From contig NZ_JPWI01000003.1 of NCBI RefSeq assembly GCF_003326795.1, positions 1-64,000 of the forward strand: a DNA stretch of 64,000 nt, written 5' to 3'. Below are positions 33,632 through 42,777 of the stretch, piece after piece (within the stretch, counting starts at the first letter, position 1; each line of letters begins with the position of its first letter). The stretch is from Thalassospira profundimaris. Its GTDB lineage: Bacteria; Pseudomonadota; Alphaproteobacteria; Rhodospirillales; Thalassospiraceae. Below the pieces are notes generated by a model. It saw only the letters and a list, made by a program, of their open reading frames with translations. It was not told the origin of the DNA and did no database searches. Made by a program: the position numbers and the translations under genes.

Positions 33632-34105
33632 ATGGCGTATGCGCAGGAAGTTCTTATTCCGCAATTGCCCAATGATACAGACAGCCATGTCCGGGCATAT
33701 TATGAGACATGGCGCGAGGCGGCCAGGAATGGCAGCGTGCCGGATCGCAGAGTGCTGACCAGTGACGTTTTGTCACCGTGGCTTGATGATATCTGTATCT
33801 ATGAATATCTTCCCAAAAAGCGTGATTTTGTGATCCGTATTGATGCGCCCAATATCATTGCCGCCAGTGGCGAGACATATCTTGGCTGTTCGCCGCGCCA
33901 GATTGATCTCGACTTCGGGACGACCCTGCATGCAGTGTTGCTTGAAGTGGTCGACAATGGCGCACCTGCCATACACAGGATCGGGTATGAACGCAGAGTA
34001 TGGGAAGAATGGTTGCGGCTTTTGTTGCCTGTGACAACCTCTGACCGTCAGGGTGGAGTAATCCATCAGGTGTTTGTCACCCATTTCCTGTATCGTGGCC
34101 ATTAG
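33632..34105 (+). CDS. PAS_5 family protein, copy 1 of 3
   Basis: A 157-residue protein resembling the PAS_5 domain family of alphaproteobacteria. It begins HVRAYYETWREAARNGSVPD, then LSPWLDDICIYEYLPKKRDF, IAASGETYLGCSPRQIDLDF and LRLLLPVT, segments that all recur in the two following genes. No output domain is visible, so it could be a small sensor or binding protein. A TAGAGGG motif lies about 11 nt before the ATG. It follows the phosphorylase gene by 157 bp. Confidence 0.72.
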   Translation: MAYAQEVLIPQLPNDTDSHVRAYYETWREAARNGSVPDRRVLTSDVLSPWLDDICIYEYLPKKRDFVIRIDAPNIIAASGETYLGCSPRQIDLDFGTTLHAVLLEVVDNGAPAIHRIGYERRVWEEWLRLLLPVTTSDRQGGVIHQVFVTHFLYRGH

Positions 34106-34173
34106 CGAATATTTATTAGCCGTTACTTGTTTTGAAGCAAGGCTTTCCCACGTGAATAGTCGGGGGATATGCC

Positions 34174-34686
34174 ATGACATCATCACGCGTGCTTGAATCA
34201 TCGGATACCGAGCTGGAAGGTTTGCCAGATCACACGGATGCCAGGGTCATTTCTTTGGTAGATACCTGGTATGATGCGGTGATGCATGCTGGCGGAGAAG
34301 GCATCCCGACGCGTTCGATTTTAAGTGCAGAACGCCTGAGCCGGTGGCGTGATGACATCAGTATTTACGAGTATCTGCCAATCAAGAATGATTTTCTGAT
34401 CAGGATTGATGCGCCGTCTTTTGTCGCTGCAAGTGGCGAAAGTTTTCAGGGCACGACCCCGCGTGAGATCGATCTGAAATATGGAACCTGCCTGATGGCG
34501 GCATTGTTGAAAACCCTGAATGAAAAGCGCCCGACATTTCATTATATTCAATTGGTCGGGCAATATGGAAAATGTCGCCAATGGTTGCGGGTTCTGCTAC
34601 CTGCACGGACAACTGACCAGTGCGGCGACCCGATCTTTCAGGTTCTTGGCGCGCGATTTCCATGCGAGCCCATCCACGATAATTGA
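34174..34686 (+). CDS. PAS_5 family protein, copy 2 of 3
   Basis: A 170-residue paralogue of its two neighbours: LVDTWYDAVMHAGGEGIPTR, WRDDISIYEYLPIKNDFLIR, FVAASGESFQGTTPREIDLK and WLRVLLPARTT align with copies 1 and 3. A single PAS-like fold with no output domain. The start ATG 34174 is followed by copy 3 after only 10 bp, so copies 2 and 3 should be cotranscribed. The function is unknown. Confidence 0.72.
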   Translation: MTSSRVLESSDTELEGLPDHTDARVISLVDTWYDAVMHAGGEGIPTRSILSAERLSRWRDDISIYEYLPIKNDFLIRIDAPSFVAASGESFQGTTPREIDLKYGTCLMAALLKTLNEKRPTFHYIQLVGQYGKCRQWLRVLLPARTTDQCGDPIFQVLGARFPCEPIHDN

Positions 34687-34696
34687 CGGGTTAAGG

Positions 34697-35191
34697 ATGA
34701 CGACGCTTTACAGTTCACAGGAAAAAGAAGTGCCGTTGCAAACGCTTGCAGCGGATGCGCCGCGTCAGGCCCATGATCTGTTGTCCTTTTGGCTGCGCTT
34801 TGCCAAAGCCGGAAATATTCCCACGCGGGATGACTTTACCCCCGAAAACCTCGCGCCATGGATCAATGATATCAGCATTTATGAATATCACGCAGGCAAG
34901 GATGATTTTCAGATATTGCTGGAGGGGGAGAATATTGTTGCCCTGACCGGCGAGGATTGGCGTGGTGCTTTTGCCCGCGAGGTCGATTGCCATTTCTCGA
35001 CCGCACTGCATGCGTCGCTATCTTTGGCGCGCCTCACCGGACAGCCGCAAATCCATCAGTTGCAGATTTTTCAGAAGGAATGGCGAAACGGTATCCGTCT
35101 TCTGTTGCCGGTATTGCTCAAAAAGAAAGGCCAGAAAGACATTATGCAGGTCTTTCTGGCCATATTCCCGATGAGCGAAATGCAATCGTAA
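34697..35191 (+). CDS. PAS_5 family protein, copy 3 of 3
   Basis: A 164-residue paralogue: AHDLLSFWLRFAKAGNIPTR, WINDISIYEYHAGKDDFQIL, IVALTGEDWRGAFAREVDCH and GIRLLLPVLLKK match copies 1 and 2. I start it at ATG 34697, 10 bp after copy 2; the longer frame from 34520 overlaps copy 2 completely. Its last codons contain a perfect 12-bp hairpin (35129-35161) that reads as a terminator on the opposite strand. It converges with gpgS. Confidence 0.72.
   Translation: MTTLYSSQEKEVPLQTLAADAPRQAHDLLSFWLRFAKAGNIPTRDDFTPENLAPWINDISIYEYHAGKDDFQILLEGENIVALTGEDWRGAFAREVDCHFSTALHASLSLARLTGQPQIHQLQIFQKEWRNGIRLLLPVLLKKKGQKDIMQVFLAIFPMSEMQS
35119..35161 (-). terminator. Minus-strand terminator of gpgP-gpgS inside a plus-strand gene
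   Basis: A perfect 12-bp stem (35129-35140 with 35150-35161), 9-nt loop. Read on the minus strand it is followed by TTTCTTTTT (35128-35120). It lies about 58 bp beyond the gpgS stop and within the last 75 bp of the third PAS gene. Confidence 0.75.
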
Positions 35192-35218
35192 TTCGCACGA
35201 TCCGTTTGATCGGAGTGC

Positions 35219-36451
35219 CTATTCCTTGCCGATATCCATATCGTTCAGATCATCTTCCACAGCGCTGGACAGATGTTCGAAAATGTCACCCATCGCACTT
35301 TCGACGCGCTGCCAGCTTGGAATAAACGGACTTTCAAGCGGGTTTTCAAGATAGTGCTGACCGGCGCTTATGATGACCTCTGACAATACCTCGACGCATT
35401 TTTCTTCTTCGTCGCGGTTGATCTTGAGGCCGTTAAACAATGCGTCCGCGCGATATTGTTCAATCAGATCAAGGGCGACGCGGTAATAAGTCGCCTTGAT
35501 CGTGCGAAATGTCTCGTGCGAGAAAATCGTGCCCTGGGTTGCGAGTTTGCGAAACAGTGATTTGGCGATATCACCAGCCATCCTTGAAAGCCCGTCATCT
35601 TTTTGCGCCGGGTCAAATTCACGATGCTTGTGATCATAGATATCGGCAATATCGACCTGGGCGAGGCGATGGACCGTGTGGTTGCGATACATTTCCGAAA
35701 GCATCGAAATCTCAAGTCCCCAGTCCGATGCGACCCGCAAGCCATAGGCAACATCGGTACGGATTGCCATTTCCCCCGATAGGGAATAGCGGAAGCAGTC
35801 AAGGTAATTCAGGAAGTCGGTCTTGCCGATAACCTGCTTGAGCGCGCGGATCAGCGGGGTGACAAACAGGCGACAGACCCGGCCCTTGAGCGTGCCATTG
35901 GCAACGCGTGCATAATAGCCCTTGGCAAATGCAAAGTTGAATGCCGGATTGGCAATCGGATACATCAGCTTGGCCGGAAGGTCGGGCGTATATGTGGCGA
36001 TATCGCAATCATGAATGCCAATCACCGAGCTTCGCCCCGATGCCAGCGTATAGCCCATGCAATACCAGACATTGCGACCCTTGCCCGGTTCGTATCGGGC
36101 CAACCCAAATTCATCAAGCCGGTCATGGACATTGCGCAAACGCGGACCATCATTCCACAGAATGCGCACATGTTGCGGCAGGTCCTTGAAGAATTCGCGG
36201 GCATGAAGGTATTGCTGAGCGTTGGCGCGGTCGAGACCCACGACGATCTGGTCAATATAGGTCGCCTGTTTAAGACCTTCGACGATGGTCGTCATGGCTG
36301 GCGTTTCAAGCTCGGAATACAGGCACGGCAAAATCAGGGTCTGTCGGCGTTGCCGCGCAAAGGCGGTCATTTCATAAGCGAGTTCTTCCGGATTACGGTC
36401 AAGAATGCGATGAAGGGTTGTGATCGGGCCACCCTGATGGAAATCAGCCAT
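35219..36451 (-). CDS. gpgS: Glucosyl-3-phosphoglycerate synthase
   Basis: Transfers glucose from an NDP-glucose to 3-phosphoglycerate, giving glucosyl-3-phosphoglycerate, the first step of glucosylglycerate synthesis. A 410-residue GT81-type glycosyltransferase: TLILPCLYSELETPA, a GKGRNVWYCMGY motif, the metal-binding D-C-D in SSVIGIHDCDIATYTPDL, and YDHKHREFDPAQKDDGLSRM near residue 275, all typical of the longer GpgS class. The ATG overlaps the end of gpgP by 8 bp, so the two are an operon. The product may serve as compatible solute under salt stress or nitrogen limitation. Confidence 0.88.
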   Translation of the reverse strand: MADFHQGGPITTLHRILDRNPEELAYEMTAFARQRRQTLILPCLYSELETPAMTTIVEGLKQATYIDQIVVGLDRANAQQYLHAREFFKDLPQHVRILWNDGPRLRNVHDRLDEFGLARYEPGKGRNVWYCMGYTLASGRSSVIGIHDCDIATYTPDLPAKLMYPIANPAFNFAFAKGYYARVANGTLKGRVCRLFVTPLIRALKQVIGKTDFLNYLDCFRYSLSGEMAIRTDVAYGLRVASDWGLEISMLSEMYRNHTVHRLAQVDIADIYDHKHREFDPAQKDDGLSRMAGDIAKSLFRKLATQGTIFSHETFRTIKATYYRVALDLIEQYRADALFNGLKINRDEEEKCVEVLSEVIISAGQHYLENPLESPFIPSWQRVESAMGDIFEHLSSAVEDDLNDMDIGKE

Positions 36452-37280
36452 GAAGTACCTCGCTGTTTTTATTGGTATTTGTTATCTCGTCCAAGATTTC
36501 ATTAAGTGCGACATTCCACCCAGCCGGTCCGGGGTACGGGGCAAGGCGCAAGTTCGAATGTTCAAGCAAAGGGGCCTTGCGACCGCGATTTTTTGTCGGG
36601 ATCTGCACAGCAAAATCGGCCTCGGCCAGCATCGGGATATCGTTGGGGGAATCGCCAAGGGCGATGGTCGTGAAGCGTTTGACAGGTTTGCCTGACATGT
36701 CGCGATAAAATACGGCCAGCCGTTCGAGCATCCGCTTCATCGCATGCCCCTTGTTTGATGGGCCGCAGATCGTGTGAAAACGCCCCCCCTTGACCAGATT
36801 GAGCCCTTTTTGTTCCGCGATAGTGCGCGCGATCCTGACATCCTGTGCCGAGGGTTGCCAGATCAGCGGGTCGGAGCAATGGCGTTGTCCGGCGCGAATG
36901 GCATCGTCAAGTGACAGGCCTGTTTCCGCGGCAATGATTTCCGGTTCCACGGTTCTGAAACTGCGAAGCGGGACATGGATCGCCGATCTGATCTGTTCGC
37001 GGACCATATCGATTGTTTCGGAAGACGGGCCGTGCTGTTCCATCGCGCTTTTCAGCGACACAATCCCGCCATTCTCGGCGATCAGACCGTCAAACAGTTC
37101 CGCGTTCTGATTGATATGTTCAAGTTCGGCCAGCGTTTTGGAAGATACGGCAATCAGCGGGATGGACAGAAGATTCACGCGATCAAGTGCCGGGCGAGCA
37201 TCTTCCCAGCTATAGGTGTCATGATCAAGCAATGTGCCGTCAAGGTCGGTGAAGATGACGATAGCGCGGCTTTCTGGCAT
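36444..37280 (-). CDS. gpgP: Glucosyl-3-phosphoglycerate / mannosyl-3-phosphoglycerate phosphatase (HAD-IIB)
   Basis: A 278-residue HAD superfamily phosphatase. Motif I is FTDLDGTLLD (nucleophile and acid Asp), motif II SSKT, motif III around the Lys of SNKGHAMKRML and motif IV GDSPNDIPML, with KGGRFHTICG typical of the MPGP branch. It removes the phosphate from the GpgS product to release glucosylglycerate. It is the first gene of the gpgP-gpgS operon. The MPGP family acts on both the mannosyl and glucosyl compounds; the GpgS partner favours glucosyl here. Confidence 0.87.
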   Translation of the reverse strand: MPESRAIVIFTDLDGTLLDHDTYSWEDARPALDRVNLLSIPLIAVSSKTLAELEHINQNAELFDGLIAENGGIVSLKSAMEQHGPSSETIDMVREQIRSAIHVPLRSFRTVEPEIIAAETGLSLDDAIRAGQRHCSDPLIWQPSAQDVRIARTIAEQKGLNLVKGGRFHTICGPSNKGHAMKRMLERLAVFYRDMSGKPVKRFTTIALGDSPNDIPMLAEADFAVQIPTKNRGRKAPLLEHSNLRLAPYPGPAGWNVALNEILDEITNTNKNSEVLHG

Positions 37281-37578
37281 TATCCCGTTCTGTCGCGGTT
37301 TTAAGATGGTTTGAGACCGTGAATTGATCTCTTGTGCAACAGTTTAACACAGCGATCCCGGCGGATCGACCTTTCGCAAGATTAATTTTTGCTCACAGGT
37401 TTGATCTGGTTAAAAAACGAGCGCCTTAAATACAACTTTGTGAATAAATTCCGGCTGCAACCCATTTTCTGCATCAACCGTGTCAGCAGGTGATATTGTC
37501 TGTATGGTATTGATCCGTTGTTGGTTCTTGTCGTGGTTTTGGGGACGAATAACGGATCTCACATTTCCGGAGATGCCT

Positions 37579-38508
37579 ATGAGGTTGCGTCGGAAAAGTC
37601 ACGTTTGCCAAGTGCTGGCGGCATTGTGTTTGTTGATCACGCTGAGCGGTGCAAGTGCCGCGACACATGCTGCGACTGCCGCACAGTTGGCCGGTGACCG
37701 TGATGCCAAAGCGATAACCCCGCCAATCCCCGATGTCATTGGCGAGCAGGCTTCTGAGCGCGTTGATCTTAAGGAAGGATATGAGTTTCGGGTTGCGGTC
37801 GGTGAATGGCCGCCAATGATCAGTGAAACCCTTCCGGACTTTGGCAGGCACGCCAAAAGGTTCCAGACCATATTCAGCGCCATGGGCTTTAAGGTGCAGT
37901 TCGTTTTTGTGCCCTGGCAGCGGGCTTATGAGCAAACCCGGCGGGGTGTCTATATCGCGACATTCCCATGGCTTGGAACCGATATACGTATCGATGAGTT
38001 TCACGTTCCGCACTATCCGATTGCCCATGCACACCAAAAAGGATTCTACAAAACCACGCGCTTTCCCGATGGTATCAACTTGAACCGGCTGGCCGATGTT
38101 CCATTGCTTGGATTGCGGCCCGTCGGGATTGCAAGTTACTGGTATGAAGAAGAATTCAGGAGGCTTGGTATCGCGGCTGATATGGTAAGCAATCCTGAAT
38201 CAGCCTGGCGGTTTCTTGATGCCGATCGCGCCGATATCCTGTTTGAGGAAGAAGAGGTCGGATGGTTTGATCTGACCAGATTACTGGGCGAAAAGGTGGC
38301 TGCGACCTATGCCACCACCGATCCGATAACGACAAACAATATGTTCATCCTGTTTTCGCGCAATCATCCGGATGGCGAAGCATTGATGAGGGCATATGAG
38401 CGTTATATTGCCTCTGATGAGGGGCAGGAAATCTGTAAGGAATGGTCCATCTGCAAGGAAGATCTTCCCGCAAGGTCCGGTCAGGATCGTGACAGGAACA
38501 GCGAATAG
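37579..38508 (+). CDS. Periplasmic substrate-binding protein, SBP_bac_3-like
   Basis: About 309 residues with an N-terminal signal peptide (CQVLAALCLLITLSGASAAT). The mature part, GYEFRVAVGEWPPMISETLP and VQFVFVPWQRAYEQTRRGVY, then ADILFEEEEVGWFDLTRLLG, matches the amino-acid-type binding proteins that stand alone in many proteobacteria. GGAG sits 8 nt before ATG 37579, so I take it over ATG 37573 and the frame opening at 37480. No permease or ATPase is adjacent. It may be a free-standing sensor or scavenger rather than an ABC component. Confidence 0.72.
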   Translation: MRLRRKSHVCQVLAALCLLITLSGASAATHAATAAQLAGDRDAKAITPPIPDVIGEQASERVDLKEGYEFRVAVGEWPPMISETLPDFGRHAKRFQTIFSAMGFKVQFVFVPWQRAYEQTRRGVYIATFPWLGTDIRIDEFHVPHYPIAHAHQKGFYKTTRFPDGINLNRLADVPLLGLRPVGIASYWYEEEFRRLGIAADMVSNPESAWRFLDADRADILFEEEEVGWFDLTRLLGEKVAATYATTDPITTNNMFILFSRNHPDGEALMRAYERYIASDEGQEICKEWSICKEDLPARSGQDRDRNSE

Positions 38509-38608
38509 TCGCCCGATCCAAGCAACCCTTGCGGGAATTCCCCGAGGATGGGAGTGATCCAGAACCATATCGGAATTGATCTATAACCAAATATGAATAC
38601 GTGTTCGA

Positions 38609-38646
38609 TTTGTCCAATCATTATCCCGGTTTGTCCATTCTGTCCA
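38609..38646. promoter_or_regulatory. Direct TGTCCA repeats upstream of pobA
   Basis: TGTCCA occurs at 38611-38616, 38632-38637 and 38641-38646; the first two share the longer TTTGTCCA and are exactly 21 bp apart, two helical turns. Further down, TGGAA (38674-38678) and TTCCA (38690-38694) form an inverted repeat close to the gene. These are likely activator sites for the pobA promoter, possibly for an AraC-type PobR. Confidence 0.5.
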
Positions 38647-38721
38647 AGCGCCAACCAGCGTATTGTTTCCGCAATGGAATGGTTCTTGTTCCAATTAAAA
38701 AAGAACAATCAACAACCGTGA

Positions 38722-39906
<1,185 letters not shown>

Positions 39907-39985
39907 TTGACGTAACGGGGATACCCACTCCCGTAAGAAGAGCTCCCACTCTTCATTTCCGCCCAGAAATTTCCGACAGGATCTT

Positions 39986-40022
39986 GGAACGGCCCGCAGC
40001 CCACGCGGGCCGTTCCTGTTTT
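39986..40022 (+). terminator. Terminator of pobA
   Basis: A perfect 12-bp stem (39986-39997 with 40005-40016), 7-nt loop, then TGTTTT. Located 80 bp after the pobA stop. Confidence 0.85.
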
Positions 40023-40127
40023 CGCGGTTGAGCCAGGCTGCCCGAAAATGATCACAATTGAATTCGGAACCATTTCCACGACCGACCGTTTCCTGTGTGT
40101 TGGATTTCAATACAACAGGAGAAAATC

Positions 40128-40421
40128 ATGGCGACCAAAACCGAGACGACGGCTGATGCTGCAAAACTTCAGGCCGATGTCGATGCACTTCGCAAGGATC
40201 TGGCAGAGGTCACCAAGACGCTCCGGACCATGGCGGGCGAGGGGGCGCAAACCCGTACACAGGCCGCAGCCGAACGTATCCGTGAAGTATCCGATCAGGC
40301 CCGCGACCAGTTTGATCATGCCCGCGAAGTCGCGGTGGAACGTGTGCGTGAACGCCCGTTATCTTCCGTCGCCGTGACATTCGGTGTTGGCCTTCTGATT
40401 GGCCGACTGCTTCAGAAATGA
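40128..40421 (+). CDS. DUF883/ElaB-YqjD family membrane-anchored protein
   Basis: A 97-residue protein: a long helical, probably coiled-coil region rich in charged residues (ADVDALRKDLAEVTKTLRTM) and a C-terminal hydrophobic helix with a GLLIGRLL end (Gly-rich, tail-anchor type). E. coli YqjD and ElaB have the same layout and bind stationary-phase ribosomes at the membrane. The ATG at 40128 has AGGAG upstream. It overlaps the next gene by 4 bp (ATGA), reproducing the yqjD-yqjE pairing. Confidence 0.82.
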   Translation: MATKTETTADAAKLQADVDALRKDLAEVTKTLRTMAGEGAQTRTQAAAERIREVSDQARDQFDHAREVAVERVRERPLSSVAVTFGVGLLIGRLLQK

Positions 40422-40915
40422 TTGACCAGTTGACGCAAACGCTTTCGGGCGCGTTGACAGATCTGGCAAAGGCTGCTGTACGAAAGTGCGCGGTCTTTGC
40501 CGTGATCGGTCTTGTGCTTCTGACAGGTGCAGGTTTTTTGCTGGCTGCCGTCTATATGGCGCTGGCTGCGAGTTTCGGGGCAATTGTTGCTGCTATAACG
40601 CTTGGCGGCACCCTGATCACGCTTGGTCTGATTGCGCTTGCGATCATCATGCAGCGTGATCCCGGCGACGCGATTGACAGGCCGACGAAGGATGAAATAT
40701 CGTCAGAACGTGATGCAAGGGAAGATGACGTTCTGTTTGATCTTCTGATCCATTCCGCCATGACCGGCTATGCGACCGGGCAGGGCAACCACCCCAAAAT
40801 GAAAACGGGGTTTGACCAGATGGTTGCGGACCTTGATGCACTTGGCGTTTTTGGCCGAAAACCCGATGTCAGGGAACCTGATGCCCGTACCACAGACACA
40901 ACAAAGGCGGGATAG
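40418..40915 (+). CDS. Phage holin family / YqjE-like membrane protein
   Basis: A 165-residue protein with two adjacent hydrophobic helices (AVFAVIGLVLLTGAGFLLAA and the following LGGTLITLGLIALAII) and an acidic cytosolic tail rich in D and E. This fits the YqjE family, also called holin superfamily III, which is a housekeeping rather than a phage gene. It overlaps the DUF883 gene (ATGA). Its stop codon lies in the loop of the terminator at 40903-40934. Confidence 0.8.
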   Translation: MIDQLTQTLSGALTDLAKAAVRKCAVFAVIGLVLLTGAGFLLAAVYMALAASFGAIVAAITLGGTLITLGLIALAIIMQRDPGDAIDRPTKDEISSERDAREDDVLFDLLIHSAMTGYATGQGNHPKMKTGFDQMVADLDALGVFGRKPDVREPDARTTDTTKAG

Positions 40916-40934
40916 CATTGCTTCCCGCCTTTTT
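40903..40934. terminator. Bidirectional terminator between the yqjE-like gene and hpt
   Basis: A perfect 10-bp stem (40903-40912 with 40923-40932), 10-nt loop containing the stop codon of the yqjE-like gene, A run left, T run right. It serves both converging genes. Confidence 0.85.
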
Positions 40935-40956
40935 GATTGTCCGATGCGTATCCGGC

Positions 40957-41493
40957 TTATTCGCCGTGGAAATGCACGGTGCCGATATAGGGCAGGTTGC
41001 GGTTGTTCTGGGCATAATCGATGCCATAGCCAACCACGAATTCGTCGGGAATATCAAAGCCACAGAAATCAATCGGGATTTCGACTTCGCGGCGCGACGG
41101 CTTGTTCAGAAGCGTGCAGATTTCCAGACGGTTCGGATCGCGGGTCTTGAGCAGGCGGACAACTTCCGAAAGCGTATAACCGGTATCAATGATGTCTTCG
41201 ACCAGAAGCACATCCTTGCCACGGATCTGACCATCAAGATCCTTTACGATACGCACATTGCGCGAGCTTTCAGTAGAGTCGCCGTAAGATGATGCGACCA
41301 TGAAGTCGACTTCGACCGGAACGGTCAGCTTGCGGGCCAGATCGGCGATGAATACGAAAGAGCCGCGAAGCAGGCCGACAACTATCAGCTTTTGGGTGTC
41401 TTTGAAGCTCTCATTGATCTTGGCGGCAAGCGCGTCAATCTGGGTGGCAATTTCGTCCGCCGTGATCAGCGGCTTGACATCATAATCGGCCAT
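40957..41493 (-). CDS. hpt: Hypoxanthine phosphoribosyltransferase
   Basis: Purine salvage: converts hypoxanthine (and guanine) with PRPP to IMP (GMP) in the cytosol. 178 residues with the PRPP motif [14 protein letters not shown], the flexible-loop region [18 protein letters not shown] and the late [16 protein letters not shown] segment, all as in bacterial Hpt. The start at ATG 41493 gives the normal family N-terminus; the frame is open to 41541. It stands alone and is convergent to the yqjE-like gene. Confidence 0.94.
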   Translation of the reverse strand: MADYDVKPLITADEIATQIDALAAKINESFKDTQKLIVVGLLRGSFVFIADLARKLTVPVEVDFMVASSYGDSTESSRNVRIVKDLDGQIRGKDVLLVEDIIDTGYTLSEVVRLLKTRDPNRLEICTLLNKPSRREVEIPIDFCGFDIPDEFVVGYGIDYAQNNRNLPYIGTVHFHGE

Positions 41494-41683
41494 AAATTCT
41501 GGTCCTGAAGCGTTGGGTTGTGATGTTTGGCTTGCTAGCACACGAAGGTCGTTCTGACCAGCCCGTGAATGGTAACAGAAGTATAATCCCTTAGATCACA
41601 AATACATTATCGCGCCATGGGTGAGGCAAGACATGCCTTTGCGCGGCAGAGATGCGAAGTCTTGCGCCTGAATGTCCCGGCGA

Positions 41684-42640
41684 TCACTGGGATGTTGGCG
41701 AGCTGATTGTATTTTCAATGGTGGAATGGGGGATTAGTGATTTCAGGTTTCGATTTCTGACCAAGCTCAGAAAGGCCTGTGCCGCAGGGGATAATGTGCG
41801 GCCGGACCGCCAGACCAATCCGATTTGCCGTAACAAGACCGGACTTTCCAGCGGTCGGAATATAAGCGGCGAACGTCCAAGAACCGGCAATGTAAGTGAT
41901 GGCAGCGCCGTGATGCAAAGCCCCTGGGATACGAGCGCGCCTGCCGTTGCAAGATGTGCGACTTCAAACCGGGGACGAAATAGAAAATTGTTTTGCGCAC
42001 AGGCAGCATCAATGACGGCCCGGACACTTGTTTCACGCGACATCGCCACCATCGGCTGTGACAGAATTTCTTCCCATTTATAGGTGCGTTCTTCCTGCAA
42101 GAAGCTGTTTGGTGCGCCGACTGCGATAAACCTGTCACTTAACAGGCGCTGAAATGAAAGATTGTCGCTATTTTCAACCACATCTGCCGTAAAGCCGATA
42201 TCGGCACGGCCCATTTCAACCTCGCGAAGCACGCCATCAGATAACATGTCATTGAGTTGAAGGTCGACATCGGGATGGGTGTCCATGAATTCGGCAATCA
42301 GCGGCGGCAACAGCCCGGCAGTGACAGAAGGCAGACCCGCAATCGTCAGCTTGCCGCGTCTGGTGTTCAGATATGTGTCAAATTCTGCCAGTGCAGAATC
42401 AGTGGTGTTCAGGATGCGTTCGGCGAGTCTCAGGAACATTTTGCCCTGATCGGTCAGCGCAACATTACGTGTGTCACGATCAAACAGTCGCGCCCCGGTG
42501 CGTTCCTCGATACGGCTGATCTGGCGGCTCAATGTTGATCCGGAAATGCCAAGTCGTTGAGCCGCCTTACGAAAACTGCCGCTTTCTGCCAGAAGGCAGA
42601 AGGCACGTACTTCGTCGGTATCAAGATTGATGCGTTTCAT
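41684..42640 (-). CDS. LysR family transcriptional regulator
   Basis: A 318-residue regulator: N-terminal HTH (VRAFCLLAESGSFRKAAQRL, GISGSTLSRQISRIEERTG) and a C-terminal LysR substrate-binding domain starting at RGKLTIAGLPSV. Divergent from the TAXI-TRAP/AtuA operon, its likely target. The 137-bp gap contains ATCAA (42643-42647) and TTGAT (42660-42664), an inverted repeat of LysR-box type. Confidence 0.9.
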   Translation of the reverse strand: MKRINLDTDEVRAFCLLAESGSFRKAAQRLGISGSTLSRQISRIEERTGARLFDRDTRNVALTDQGKMFLRLAERILNTTDSALAEFDTYLNTRRGKLTIAGLPSVTAGLLPPLIAEFMDTHPDVDLQLNDMLSDGVLREVEMGRADIGFTADVVENSDNLSFQRLLSDRFIAVGAPNSFLQEERTYKWEEILSQPMVAMSRETSVRAVIDAACAQNNFLFRPRFEVAHLATAGALVSQGLCITALPSLTLPVLGRSPLIFRPLESPVLLRQIGLVWRSGRTLSPAAQAFLSLVRNRNLKSLIPHSTIENTISSPTSQ

Positions 42641-42642
42641 GC

Positions 42643-42664
42643 ATCAATTATCTCACTATTTGAT
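42643..42664. promoter_or_regulatory. Candidate LysR-box
   Basis: ATCAA-12-TTGAT at 42643-42664, just upstream of the lysR start and 114 bp before the TAXI binding-protein start. Matches the T-N11-A style of LysR sites. Confidence 0.4.
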
Positions 42665-42777
42665 CTTCCTGCAATAAAAAATCTGAACCACACTTTCCGT
42701 CCGCCGAGAATAATCAAAGCCCAAGACTTGCCGGCGGAACATCAAACATGCCTGATAAGGCATAGGGAGGAAATATT

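Noticed and set aside
33632..35191. CRISPR or tandem DNA repeat array because three similar units follow each other
   Set aside because: The similarity is at protein level among three ~160-codon genes; there is no short DNA repeat-spacer pattern.
40418..40915. Prophage holin
   Set aside because: Although the family is named holin superfamily III, the gene overlaps a DUF883/YqjD-like gene and no phage genes are present; it is the chromosomal yqjE-type partner.
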